Source: Pseudomonas sp. GL-B-19 (GTDB taxonomy: Bacteria; Pseudomonadota; Gammaproteobacteria; Pseudomonadales; Pseudomonadaceae). Taken from it: DNA of 64,000 nt. The notes under the pieces were generated by a model that was not told where the DNA came from, made no database searches, and saw nothing but the letters and a program-made list of their open reading frames with translations. This document shows, piece after piece, positions 16,390-25,119 of this stretch; the first letter of the stretch is position 1, and every line of letters starts with the position of its first letter. The DNA lies in NCBI RefSeq assembly GCF_019956415.1, contig NZ_JAHBDK010000042.1, positions 124,001 to 188,000 on the forward strand, read 5' to 3'. The translations under genes and the position numbers were made by a program.

Positions 16390-17784
16390 ATGACCAATCC
16401 TGCCTTGATTGAAGAGCTGAAGACCCTGGTTGAGCCTGGCAAGGTGCTGACCGATGCCGACTCCCTGAATGCTTACGGTAAGGATTGGACCAAGCATTTC
16501 GCCCCGGCCCCGACCGCTATCGTGTTTCCCAAGACCACCGAGCAGGTGCAGGCTATTGTCCGTTGGGCCAATGAACACAAGGTGGCGCTGGTGCCGTCCG
16601 GCGGTCGTACCGGGCTTTCCGCCGCGGCGGTGGCCGCCAATGGCGAAGTAGTCGTGTCGTTCGACTACATGAACCAGATTCTCGACGTGAACCTCACTGA
16701 CCGCACGGCCGTTTGTCAGCCAGGTGTGGTCACCGAGCATTTGCAGAACGTCGCTGAAGAAAAAGGCCTGTACTACCCGGTGGACTTCGCTTCGGCAGGT
16801 TCCAGCCAGATTGGCGGCAATATCGGCACCAATGCCGGCGGGATCAAGGTCATTCGCTACGGCATGACCCGCAACTGGGTTGCGGGCATGAAAGTCGTGA
16901 CTGGCAAGGGCGACTTGCTGGAACTGAACCGCGACCTGATCAAGAACGCCACCGGCTACGACATGCGTCAGCTGTTCATCGGTGCCGAAGGTACCCTCGG
17001 TTTTGTGGTTGAAGCGACCATGCGTCTGGACCGGGCCCCGAAAAACCTCACTGCCATGGTACTTGGCACCACTGATTTCGACTCGATCATGCCGGTATTG
17101 CACGCGTTCCAGAGCAAACTCGACCTGACCGCCTTCGAATTCTTTTCCGATAAAGCCTTGGCCAAAGTCATGGCGCGCGGCGATGTCCCGGCACCCTTCG
17201 AAACCGATTGCCCGTTCTACGCGCTGCTGGAATTCGAAGCGACCACCGAAGAAGTGGCCAACCACGCCCTGGAAACTTTCGAGCACTGCGTCGAGCAGGG
17301 CTGGGTGCTGGACGGCGTGATGAGCCAGAGCGAAACCCAGTTGCAGAACCTCTGGAAGCTGCGCGAGTACATCTCCGAAACCATTTCCCACTGGACGCCG
17401 TACAAGAACGACATCTCGGTCACCGTGTCGAAAGTCCCGGCGTTTCTCAAGGAAATCGACGCGATCGTCGGCGAACATTACCCGGACTTCGAAATCGTCT
17501 GGTTCGGCCACATCGGCGACGGCAACCTGCACTTGAACATCCTCAAGCCGGATAACCTGAGCAAGGACGAGTTCTTCGCCAAATGCGCGACCGTCAACAA
17601 GTGGGTGTTCGAAACCGTCGAGAAGTACAACGGTTCGATTTCCGCCGAGCACGGCGTGGGCATGACCAAGCGTGATTATTTGACCTACAGCCGTTCCCCG
17701 GTCGAGATCGAGTACATGAAAGCAGTTAAAGCGGTGTTCGACCCGAACGGCATCATGAACCCGGGCAAGATCTTTGCTGTTTGA
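16390..17784 (+). CDS. FAD-binding oxidoreductase, probable D-2-hydroxyglutarate dehydrogenase
   Basis: Flavoenzyme of 464 residues in the glycolate-oxidase GlcD/D2HGDH family. FAD-binding PCMH domain: VPSGGRTGLSAAAV, GSSQIGGNIGTNAGGIKVIRYG, FIGAEGTLGFVVEATM. C-terminal cap: GHIGDGNLHLNIL and SAEHGVGMTKR carry the His residues of the active site. Beside serA this fits the known coupling in Pseudomonas, in which the D-2-hydroxyglutarate made by SerA is recycled to 2-oxoglutarate (recalled). ATG 16390 has GAGAG 8 nt upstream; in-frame ATG at 16360 has AGG too close. Confidence 0.85.
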   Translation: MTNPALIEELKTLVEPGKVLTDADSLNAYGKDWTKHFAPAPTAIVFPKTTEQVQAIVRWANEHKVALVPSGGRTGLSAAAVAANGEVVVSFDYMNQILDVNLTDRTAVCQPGVVTEHLQNVAEEKGLYYPVDFASAGSSQIGGNIGTNAGGIKVIRYGMTRNWVAGMKVVTGKGDLLELNRDLIKNATGYDMRQLFIGAEGTLGFVVEATMRLDRAPKNLTAMVLGTTDFDSIMPVLHAFQSKLDLTAFEFFSDKALAKVMARGDVPAPFETDCPFYALLEFEATTEEVANHALETFEHCVEQGWVLDGVMSQSETQLQNLWKLREYISETISHWTPYKNDISVTVSKVPAFLKEIDAIVGEHYPDFEIVWFGHIGDGNLHLNILKPDNLSKDEFFAKCATVNKWVFETVEKYNGSISAEHGVGMTKRDYLTYSRSPVEIEYMKAVKAVFDPNGIMNPGKIFAV

Positions 17785-17820
17785 TTTTCGAATGTTAAGA
17801 GCACGAACCAGGAGTCGGAA

Positions 17821-18486
17821 ATGAGCTATCAGCACCAGTATGTCGACGGTACGCGTATTCATTTTCCGCTGGGGAAAGTGGTGTGCATTGGCCGCAACTA
17901 CGCCGAACACGCCAAGGAACTGGACAACCCGGTGCCTACCGAGCCGCTGCTGTTCATCAAGCCGGGCAGTTGTGTCGTGCCGCTGGAAGGCAGTTTTACG
18001 ATTCCGACCGAGCGCGGTTCAGTTCACTACGAAGCAGAAATTGCTGTGTTGATCGGCAAGCCGTTGTCGACCAAGCCGAGCCGTGAAGAAGTGCTGGATG
18101 CCATCTCCGGTTTCGCTCCGGCGCTGGATTTGACCCTGCGCGACAAGCAGGCCGAGTTGAAATCCAAAGGCCTGCCGTGGGAAATAGCCAAGTCCTTCGA
18201 CGGCGCGGCGGTGATCGCGCCGTTCGTGTCCGGCAGCACCTTTGCTGATCTGACCGATATCGGCATTCGCCTGACCATCAACGGCGAAGTGCGCCAGGAT
18301 GGCAACAGCAGCGCGATGCTCAACCCGATCGTGCCGATGATCCAGCACATGGCCGGCTGCTTCTCGCTGCAGGCCGGTGACGTAATCCTGACCGGCACGC
18401 CGGTGGGCGTTGGTCCGCTGAATGTCGGTGATGAGATTGTTCTGGAGTTGCCAGGCGCGAGCCGCTTCACCAGCGGCGTGCGCTAA
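17821..18486 (+). CDS. Fumarylacetoacetate hydrolase family protein
   Basis: 221-residue FAH-fold hydrolase or decarboxylase. Metal-binding acidic residues are in SVHYEAEIAVLIG and the following ALDLTLRD; other family motifs are CIGRNYAEHAKEL, LPWEIAKSFDGAAVIAPF and DVILTGTPVGVGPL. It resembles the YcgM/FAHD1 group of acylpyruvate or oxaloacetate-acting enzymes. Start with AGGAG about 5 nt before ATG 17821. It lies 36 nt after the dehydrogenase and is likely cotranscribed. Confidence 0.9.
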   Translation: MSYQHQYVDGTRIHFPLGKVVCIGRNYAEHAKELDNPVPTEPLLFIKPGSCVVPLEGSFTIPTERGSVHYEAEIAVLIGKPLSTKPSREEVLDAISGFAPALDLTLRDKQAELKSKGLPWEIAKSFDGAAVIAPFVSGSTFADLTDIGIRLTINGEVRQDGNSSAMLNPIVPMIQHMAGCFSLQAGDVILTGTPVGVGPLNVGDEIVLELPGASRFTSGVR

Positions 18487-18503
18487 GTCCAGAGACTGCA
18501 AAA

Positions 18504-18599
18504 CCCTGTAGGAGCTGGCTTGCCAGCGAAAGCGGTGCAACAGTCAACATGGATGTTGAATGTAAGGGCCTCTTCGCTGGCAAGCCAGCTCCTACAGGG
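18504..18599. repeat. REP pair (CCCTGTAGGAGCTGGC type)
   Basis: CCCTGTAGGAGCTGGCTTGC at 18504 with its complement ending CCTACAGGG at 18599. The loop contains GTCAACATGGATGTTGA, a small internal dyad found in several REP loops here. Confidence 0.85.
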
Positions 18600-18726
18600 C
18601 TTGGGGCAATCCCGCTATTTCCCGTTTTTTTCACATTTTCTCTGGATAATTCCGGCGCTTGCGGCGTTTGAGCCGGTCCCAATTATGCTATTACCCTTAG
18701 CCTGAATTTCTGGAACGCATCCCCCA

Positions 18727-19653
18727 ATGGCCACCACACCGCTGCCCACCTTCAAAACTGCCAGCCGCTCCCGCTTCGCCTTGCGTTGGTATTCCTGGCT
18801 GTTGCTGGTTGCAGCCATCGCCTACGGTGTGGCGTTTGCGATGCATTGGGATGACCGGGGTATGCTCTGGGTGAAAGAGCAATTCAAAAGCCCGGCCGAG
18901 CGTCAGGCCAGTATCTGGCTTCCTGACTACCGGGCAGTGATCGATGCCAAAACATTGCCGGGTATGGAAAAGGACGAAGCATCGGATCTCGCCTACGACC
19001 CTCAGACCAAAACCCTGTTTTCGGTGATGGGTAAAAATCCGTTCTTGGTCGAGTTGTCGTTGCAGGGTGATGTGCTGCGCAAAATTCCATTGGTGGGCTG
19101 GAGCAACCCTGAAGGCGTCACCGTGCTGGGCAACGGCCTGCTGGCGATTGTCGATGAGCGCGAACACCTGATCACCATCGTCAAGGTTGATGCTGACACC
19201 CGTGAATTGAACGTCGCCAACTTTCCGAAGTACGACCTTGGGCCTTCGAAAGACCAGAACAAGGCCTTTGAAGGTGTCACCTGGGATTCGAGCAACCAGC
19301 AGCTGCTGCTGGGCGAAGAACGTCCGCCGGCATTGTTTGCCTGGCAGGGTGACGGCAAGGTCCTGACCGGTGACAAGCTGAAGTTGGCCAGTCATGCGCT
19401 GGACATGCGCAACCTGTCGGCCTTGGCCATCGACCCGCGGACTGGCCACATGCTGGTGCTGTCCGCCGAGTCCCACTTGTTGATGGAGCTGGACAAAAAG
19501 GGTGAGCAAGTCAGTTTCATCGCGCTGTTGAGCGGCTTCAATGGTCTGAAAAAAACCATTCCCCGTGCCGAAGGCGTGGCCATGGACGAAGCGGGCACGC
19601 TGTACATGGTGAGTGAGCCGAATCTGTTCTATCGCTTCGAAAAGCAGAAGTAG
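18727..19653 (+). CDS. SdiA-regulated domain protein (first of tandem pair)
   Basis: 308 residues. An N-terminal membrane helix (WYSWLLLVAAIAYGVAFAM) is followed by a periplasmic beta-propeller-like SdiA-regulated domain (YjiK type) with repeated segments such as ASDLAYDPQTKTLFSV, GWSNPEGVTVLG, FEGVTWDSSNQQLLLG and ending PRAEGVAMDEAGTLYMVSEPNLFYRF. No catalytic motif recognised. Shares its whole architecture and its C-terminal signature with the next gene, so they arose by duplication. Confidence 0.82.
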   Translation: MATTPLPTFKTASRSRFALRWYSWLLLVAAIAYGVAFAMHWDDRGMLWVKEQFKSPAERQASIWLPDYRAVIDAKTLPGMEKDEASDLAYDPQTKTLFSVMGKNPFLVELSLQGDVLRKIPLVGWSNPEGVTVLGNGLLAIVDEREHLITIVKVDADTRELNVANFPKYDLGPSKDQNKAFEGVTWDSSNQQLLLGEERPPALFAWQGDGKVLTGDKLKLASHALDMRNLSALAIDPRTGHMLVLSAESHLLMELDKKGEQVSFIALLSGFNGLKKTIPRAEGVAMDEAGTLYMVSEPNLFYRFEKQK

Positions 19654-19757
19654 GCGGCAACACTCGCGCAGTTGTGGTCGAAAGCCACTGGCCATTAAGC
19701 TTGAATGCATACAGGCGTGATATTTCATCCGCCTGTTTTGTTTTCGAGCTCGCCTGA

Positions 19758-20675
19758 ATGCGCCGACTTGCCCGTCCCAAACCCCTCATTTTGATCCTGT
19801 CAGTGATTGCGCTGATCGTGCTGGTTGCGGTCGTGCAATACATGCGCTTGTTCGAACGTGCCTGGTTCAACCTGCATACCCTTTGGCAGCCGCAGAGCAG
19901 TGAATCCATTGGCCTGGATCAATACCGGGTGGACATCGAAGCACGGGCGATCGACGGGCTGGACGATAACGTCTCGGCGCTGACGTTTGATCCGGTGCGC
20001 AAAAGCCTGTTCACGGTCACCAACAAAAACTCCGAGCTGATCGAGCTGTCCCTTGAGGGCAAGATCCTGCGGCGTGTGGCGTTGATTGGCTTCGGCGACC
20101 CGGAGGCGGTGGAATTCATCAGCCCCGACACCTACGTGATCGCGGATGAAAGCCAGCAGCGACTGATCAAGATTCATCTGGAGAAGGACACCACCTTCCT
20201 CGATGGTGCGGACGCCGAGCAGATGACCCTCGGCGTGCACATGGGCAGTAACAAGGGTTTTGAAGGGTTGGCTTACGATTCGGTGGGCAAGCGGTTGTTC
20301 GTCGCCAAGGAGCGCGACCCGATGCTGATCTACGAAGTGCAGGGCTTCCCGCATTACAACCCGGAGAAATCCTACGCGGTGCACGTGGTGAACAACCCCA
20401 AGCGCGATGCCGGGATGTTCGTGCGAGACCTGTCGAGCCTGCAATACGACGAGCGCAGCGGCCATTTACTGGCGCTGTCTGACGAGTCGCGGCTGATTCT
20501 GGAGCTGGATGTGGACGGGCGTCCGTTGAGTACGATGTCACTTAACAAGGGGCGCCAGGGCCTGCAAAAGACCGTGCCGCAAGCGGAAGGCATCGCCATG
20601 GACGACGATGGCACGATGTACCTCGTCAGCGAACCGAATCTGTTCTACGTCTTCAAAAAATCACCACAACCCTGA
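19758..20675 (+). CDS. SdiA-regulated domain protein (second of tandem pair)
   Basis: 305 residues. N-terminal membrane anchor (LILILSVIALIVLVAVVQY) and the same propeller-like domain as the gene 104 bases upstream: VSALTFDPVRKSLFTVTN, GFEGLAYDSVGKRLFVAKE, QAEGIAMDDDGTMYLVSEP. It has diverged clearly from its neighbour, so the duplication is old. Function unknown; family members are predicted calcium-binding or lactonase-like propellers outside the membrane. Confidence 0.82.
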   Translation: MRRLARPKPLILILSVIALIVLVAVVQYMRLFERAWFNLHTLWQPQSSESIGLDQYRVDIEARAIDGLDDNVSALTFDPVRKSLFTVTNKNSELIELSLEGKILRRVALIGFGDPEAVEFISPDTYVIADESQQRLIKIHLEKDTTFLDGADAEQMTLGVHMGSNKGFEGLAYDSVGKRLFVAKERDPMLIYEVQGFPHYNPEKSYAVHVVNNPKRDAGMFVRDLSSLQYDERSGHLLALSDESRLILELDVDGRPLSTMSLNKGRQGLQKTVPQAEGIAMDDDGTMYLVSEPNLFYVFKKSPQP

Positions 20676-20694
20676 CCAACACCCCAGAAACAAC

Positions 20695-20784
20695 TGTAGG
20701 AGTGAGCCTGCTCGCGATCGCGGTGTATCAGTCGACATTGATATCAACTGACAGTCCGCAATCGCGAGCAGGCTCGCTCCCACA
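20695..20784. repeat. REP pair (GTAGGAGTGAGCCTGC type)
   Basis: TGTAGGAGTGAGCCTGCTCG at 20695 pairs with the segment ending GCTCCCACA at 20784; the loop has the dyad GTCGACATTGATATCAAC. Separates the convergent SdiA-regulated gene and rpiA. Confidence 0.85.
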
Positions 20785-20824
20785 ATAAATCGGTGCCATG
20801 CGCAGGTTTTGCGTTGTGTATGGC

Positions 20825-21499
20825 TTATTCGGCGCGCAGGGTTTTCACGCCTTCGCTGGTGCCCAGCAACAGCAAATCCGCCGGACGTGCTGCAAACAGC
20901 CCGTTGGTGACCACGCCAACAATCGCGTTGATCTGGCTTTCCAGTTCAACCGGGTTGGTGATCTGCATGTTGAATACGTCGAGGATGATGTTGCCGTTGT
21001 CGGTCAGCACGCCTTCACGGTAAACCGGGTCGCCGCCCAGTTTCACCAGCTCGCGGGCCACGTGGCTGCGGGCCATCGGGATCACTTCGACCGGCAGCGG
21101 GAACGCACCGAGCACCGGCACCAGTTTGCTGGCATCGGCGATGCAGATGAAGGTCTTGGCCACGGCGGCAACAATCTTCTCGCGGGTCAGGGCTGCGCCG
21201 CCGCCCTTGATCAGGTTCAGGTGCTCGTCGCTTTCATCGGCGCCGTCGACGTAGAACTCCAGGTCGCTGACGGTGTTCAGCTCATACACCGGAATGCCAT
21301 GGCCCTTGAGACGGGCGGCAGTGGCTTCGGAGCTGGCGACCGCGCCGTCGAATGCGCCTTTGTGCTTGGCCAGGGCGTCGATGAAGCAGTTGGCGGTGGA
21401 GCCGGTGCCGACCCCGACAATGCTCTTGTCGTCGAGTTTCGGGAGGATGAAGTCGACGGCGGCCTGAGCCACTGCCTGTTTGAGTTGATCCTGGGTCAT
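20825..21499 (-). CDS. rpiA: Ribose-5-phosphate isomerase A
   Basis: Interconverts ribose 5-phosphate and ribulose 5-phosphate in the pentose phosphate pathway. 224 residues, the normal length. Family motifs: VGVGTGSTANCFIDAL (phosphate loop), DGADESDEHLNLIKGGGAALTREKIVA with the catalytic Asp and Glu, and SKLVPVLGAFPLPVEVIPMA. Divergent from ilvA across 245 bases. Confidence 0.96.
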   Translation of the reverse strand: MTQDQLKQAVAQAAVDFILPKLDDKSIVGVGTGSTANCFIDALAKHKGAFDGAVASSEATAARLKGHGIPVYELNTVSDLEFYVDGADESDEHLNLIKGGGAALTREKIVAAVAKTFICIADASKLVPVLGAFPLPVEVIPMARSHVARELVKLGGDPVYREGVLTDNGNIILDVFNMQITNPVELESQINAIVGVVTNGLFAARPADLLLLGTSEGVKTLRAE

Positions 21500-21744
21500 G
21501 CGGGCTCCGAGGTGCCGAAGAGGGACGAGAGGCCGGCATTATAAGCCCCGGGGCTGGGAAGGTCATTGCCCGATTGGCCGGTGCGACGGTATGTCAGTGG
21601 GAGCAGGGTTTTGTGGTGAGGGAGCTTGCCACAATGGATCTCTATCGCCTGCGAGGGTTAAAACCTCTTGATTCGTGTGGTCGCCTGCCCAAAAGCCGGG
21701 TTAGACTCCTTGGCCCTGCCCAACCCGCTCAGTGATGCTTTCCG

Positions 21745-23259
21745 ATGCTCGAACAGTACGTCAAAAAGATCCTCACCTCGCGCGTTTATGACGTTGCCAT
21801 AGAAACCCCATTGCAGACTGCCCGCCAGCTCTCCGAGCGTTTGGGCAACAGTATTTGGCTCAAGCGCGAAGACTTGCAGCCCGTGTTCTCGTTCAAGATT
21901 CGCGGCGCTTACAACAAGCTGACCCAGTTGAGCGATGAAGAACGTGCTCGCGGCGTGGTGACGGCTTCGGCAGGCAACCACGCGCAGGGCCTGGCCCTGG
22001 CAGCGAAAGTGTTGGGTGTCAAAGCCACCATCGTCATGCCCAAGACCACCCCGGAAATCAAAGTCGAAGGCGTGCGTTCGCGCGGCGGCAAAGTGGTGCT
22101 GCACGGGGATTCGTTCCCGGAGGCCCTGGCCTACTCGCTGAAACTGGTCGACGAAAAAGGTTACGTCTACATCCACCCTTACGACGATCCTCACACCATT
22201 GCCGGGCAGGGCACGGTGGCCATGGAGATTCTGCGTCAGCACCCCGGGCGCCTGGATGCGATCTTCGTTCCGGTGGGCGGCGGTGGGCTGATCGCCGGCA
22301 TCGCGGCCTATGTGAAATACCTGCGCCCGGAAATCAAGATCATCGGCGTCGAACCGGACGACTCCAACTGCCTGCAAGCCGCCATGGCGGCCGGCGAGCG
22401 CGTGGTGTTGCCGACCGTGGGCCTCTTCGCCGACGGCGTCGCGGTGGCGCAGATCGGTCAGCACACCTTCGATATCTGCAAAGACTATGTCGATGAAGTG
22501 ATCACCGTCAGCACCGACGAGATCTGTGCGGCAATCAAGGATATTTACGACGATACCCGCTCGATCACTGAACCGGCGGGTGCACTGGGCGTGGCCGGGA
22601 TCAAGAAATATGTCGAGCAGAACGGCGTCACCGGCCATACCTTTGTGGCTATCGACTCCGGCGCCAACGTCAACTTCGACCGTTTGCGCCACGTCGCCGA
22701 ACGCGCCGAACTGGGTGAGGGGCGCGAAGCAATCATCGCCGTGACCATCCCCGAGAAACCGGGCAGCTTCAAGGCGTTCTGCGAAGCCATCGGCAAACGC
22801 CAGATCACCGAATTCAACTACCGCTACAACACCGGCAGCGAAGCGCACATCTTCGTGGGCGTGCAGACGCACCCGGAAACCGATCCGCGCAGTGCGCTCC
22901 TGGCGAGCCTCACCGAGCAGGGCTTCCCGGTGCTGGACCTGACCGACAACGAACTGGCCAAGTTGCACATCCGCCACATGGTCGGTGGTCGTGCGGCCCA
23001 TGTCGTCGATGAAGTGGTGTTGCGCTTTGAATTCCCGGAGCGTCCGGGGGCGTTGTTCAACTTCCTCAACAAGCTCGGCGGGCGCTGGAATATCTCGATG
23101 TTCCACTACCGCAACCACGGCGCGGCGGATGGCCGGGTGGTGGCGGGCCTGCAAGTGCCGCATGAAGAGCGTCATCTGGTGCCGGCGGCCCTTGAAGACA
23201 TCGGCTACCCGTACTGGGACGAAAGCGACAACCCGGCCTATCAGTTGTTTCTCGGCTGA
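21745..23259 (+). CDS. ilvA: Threonine ammonia-lyase, biosynthetic
   Basis: PLP enzyme converting threonine to 2-oxobutyrate, first step of isoleucine synthesis. 504 residues. The PLP Lys is in FSFKIRGAYNKL, the phosphate cradle GGGGLIAGIA, and SAGNHAQGLALAA binds substrate. Two ACT-like regulatory domains occupy about residues 325-504 (ITEFNYRYNTGSEAHIFVGV; WNISMFHYRNHGAADGRVV), as expected for the isoleucine-inhibited form. Confidence 0.96.
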   Translation: MLEQYVKKILTSRVYDVAIETPLQTARQLSERLGNSIWLKREDLQPVFSFKIRGAYNKLTQLSDEERARGVVTASAGNHAQGLALAAKVLGVKATIVMPKTTPEIKVEGVRSRGGKVVLHGDSFPEALAYSLKLVDEKGYVYIHPYDDPHTIAGQGTVAMEILRQHPGRLDAIFVPVGGGGLIAGIAAYVKYLRPEIKIIGVEPDDSNCLQAAMAAGERVVLPTVGLFADGVAVAQIGQHTFDICKDYVDEVITVSTDEICAAIKDIYDDTRSITEPAGALGVAGIKKYVEQNGVTGHTFVAIDSGANVNFDRLRHVAERAELGEGREAIIAVTIPEKPGSFKAFCEAIGKRQITEFNYRYNTGSEAHIFVGVQTHPETDPRSALLASLTEQGFPVLDLTDNELAKLHIRHMVGGRAAHVVDEVVLRFEFPERPGALFNFLNKLGGRWNISMFHYRNHGAADGRVVAGLQVPHEERHLVPAALEDIGYPYWDESDNPAYQLFLG

Positions 23260-23298
23260 GTGGCTACTCTGAAGGGCAGGCCATAAGGAAACCGAACA

Positions 23299-23724
23299 AT
23301 GGAAACGTTAACTGCCCTGAAAGCGGCGCACATGGTTGCAACCGTGGTGTTGCTGATCGGCGCGTTGGGTCTTGGGATCTGGGTCTGGCGCACGCGGCGC
23401 AATGGCGACGCGACGGCGGCAAGTCGCACCTTGCAGCGACCGCGCGTGTTTATCTGGATGTTGATGGGCCTGGCGCTGCTGAGCATGCCGGTGACTGGCT
23501 GGTGGATGGTGCATCTGGTGGGCTGGTCGTTGGGGCAGACGTGGTTGTTGGCGTCGAGCGTGCTTTACACCGTGGCGGCGCTGGCGTGGTTCTGGTTGCT
23601 GGTGCGGCTTAACAAACTGCGTAAGGCGCCGGGTAGCGTCGGTAAATTTACCTTTGCGTTGGCGTTGTTCAGTTTTGTCTGTTTTGTGGCCATTGCGGGT
23701 TTGATGGGTGCCAAGCCTGTGTAG
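23299..23724 (+). CDS. DUF2269-like integral membrane protein
   Basis: 141 residues with four predicted membrane segments (about residues 10-30, 50-70, 80-102, 115-137) and short basic loops (WRTRRNGD, RLNKLRKAPG). It resembles the small DUF2269 family of unknown function. ATG 23299 lies 39 bases after ilvA, so it may be read through from ilvA. Confidence 0.78.
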   Translation: METLTALKAAHMVATVVLLIGALGLGIWVWRTRRNGDATAASRTLQRPRVFIWMLMGLALLSMPVTGWWMVHLVGWSLGQTWLLASSVLYTVAALAWFWLLVRLNKLRKAPGSVGKFTFALALFSFVCFVAIAGLMGAKPV

Positions 23725-23745
23725 GGCTTGAAACCGAGTTGACCC

Positions 23746-23811
23746 ATTCGCTGGCAAGCCAGCTCCTACAAAGGCAATACATACCCTGTAGGAGCTGGCT
23801 TGCCCGCGATG
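23746..23811. repeat. REP pair
   Basis: TTCGCTGGCAAGCCAGCTCC facing GGAGCTGGCTTGCCCGCGA across a short loop. Ends 6 bases before the stop of the convergent HAD gene. Confidence 0.82.
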
Positions 23812-23817
23812 GCGTAT

Positions 23818-24474
23818 TCAGTCGCGCAGGCTCATCACCGGCCAACCACGCTTCTCGGCTTCAGCGCGCAGATTCGGATCAGGATCAACCGCCACCGGAT
23901 TCGTCACCTGCTCCAGCAGCGCCAAATCATTCATCGAGTCGCTATAAAAATAGCTGTCCTCCAGCGAATAGCCGGTCTCTTCCAGCCAGCGATTCAAGCG
24001 CGTCACCTTGCCTTCGCGAAAGCACGGTACGTCGGTGCTGCGGCCCGTGTAACGGCCATCAACCATCTCGCATTCAGTGGCGATCAAGGTCTCAACCCCC
24101 AAACGCTGGGCAATAGGCCCGGTCACGAAGCGGTTGGTCGCGGTGATGATCACCAGCTTGTCGCCTGCCTCGCGGTGTTTGGCCAACAGCGCCATGGCCT
24201 TGGGCAGCACGATCGGCTCGATGCAATCGCGCATGTAATCCAGGTGCCATTGATCCAGCGTGGCCATTTCGGTGCGGCCGAGGACTTCCAGGCAGAAGTT
24301 CAGGTAAGCGGCGTTATCCAGCTTGCCGGCCAGGTAATCCTGATAGAACTCGTCGTTGCGTGCCTTGTAGGCGACGGCGTCGAGAAAGCCGCGCTCACAC
24401 AAGTAATCGCCCCAGGCGTGGTCACTGTCACCCCCGAGAAGGGTGTTGTCCAAGTCGAATAAAGCCAGCCGCAT
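23818..24474 (-). CDS. HAD-IB phosphatase, histidinol-phosphatase-like (PA0335 orthologue by context)
   Basis: 218-residue HAD phosphatase of the SerB-like IB group. Motif I FDLDNTLLGGDSDH (nucleophile Asp7), motif II ITATNRF, motif III SDSMNDLALLEQV. The gene is divergent from rppH exactly as PA0335 is in P. aeruginosa, and PA0335 has been reported as the histidinol-phosphate phosphatase of histidine synthesis (recalled). The function is inferred from synteny; other small phosphomonoesters remain possible. Confidence 0.85.
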   Translation of the reverse strand: MRLALFDLDNTLLGGDSDHAWGDYLCERGFLDAVAYKARNDEFYQDYLAGKLDNAAYLNFCLEVLGRTEMATLDQWHLDYMRDCIEPIVLPKAMALLAKHREAGDKLVIITATNRFVTGPIAQRLGVETLIATECEMVDGRYTGRSTDVPCFREGKVTRLNRWLEETGYSLEDSYFYSDSMNDLALLEQVTNPVAVDPDPNLRAEAEKRGWPVMSLRD

Positions 24475-24617
24475 TGCAGTTACTCGCTGAAAAGTCTGTA
24501 GAAAGGCGCCCAGAATACGGACTTTTCACAAGAGTGCACATAAGGTCGGTCGGCGCGTTGCTGCTTTCACAACCTTTGTGGAACAATGCGGCGACATGCG
24601 TTTGCGAGGTTGTTGCC

Positions 24618-25097
24618 GTGATCGACCCCGATGGTTTCCGCCCCAATGTCGGGATCATTCTCACGAATGATGCCGGACAGGTGCTATGGGCTCGCCGTAT
24701 CAATCAAGATGCGTGGCAGTTTCCACAGGGTGGGATCAACCCCCAGGAGACGCCGGAAGACGCCTTGTACCGCGAGTTGAACGAAGAAGTGGGTCTTGAG
24801 CGCGAAGATGTTGAAATTCTCGCCTGCACCCGGGGCTGGTTGCGCTATCGTTTGCCGCAACGTCTGGTCCGTACCCACAGCCAACCGCTGTGCATCGGCC
24901 AGAAACAGAAATGGTTTCTCCTGCGCCTGGTCTCCAACGAGCAGCGGGTGCGGATGGATTTGACCGGTAAACCGGAGTTCGATGGCTGGCGCTGGGTCAG
25001 TTATTGGTATCCGTTGGGCCAGGTGGTGACATTCAAGCGCGAGGTGTATCGACGCGCTCTCAAAGAGCTTGCCCCGCGCCTTTTAACGCGCGACTGA
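24618..25097 (+). CDS. rppH: RNA pyrophosphohydrolase
   Basis: Removes pyrophosphate from triphosphorylated mRNA 5' ends to trigger decay. 159 residues with the Nudix box GGINPQETPEDALYRELNEE plus VGL. GTG 24618 is the start: GAGG lies 8 nt upstream and the protein begins IDPDGFRPNVGIIL as in its orthologues, whereas the open frame back to 24360 is antisense to the HAD gene. 22 nt before ptsP, so probably one transcript. Confidence 0.95.
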   Translation: MIDPDGFRPNVGIILTNDAGQVLWARRINQDAWQFPQGGINPQETPEDALYRELNEEVGLEREDVEILACTRGWLRYRLPQRLVRTHSQPLCIGQKQKWFLLRLVSNEQRVRMDLTGKPEFDGWRWVSYWYPLGQVVTFKREVYRRALKELAPRLLTRD

Positions 25098-25119
25098 CGA
25101 CGGAGTTCGACCCCGAGCC

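Noticed and set aside
16306..17910. 534-residue minus-strand frame opposite the FAD oxidoreductase
   Set aside because: Shadow of the D2HGDH-like gene, with no recognisable domain.
21658..23175. 505-residue minus-strand open frame antisense to ilvA
   Set aside because: It lies wholly over a clear ilvA gene and shows the same shadow composition; no ribosome site or family motif.
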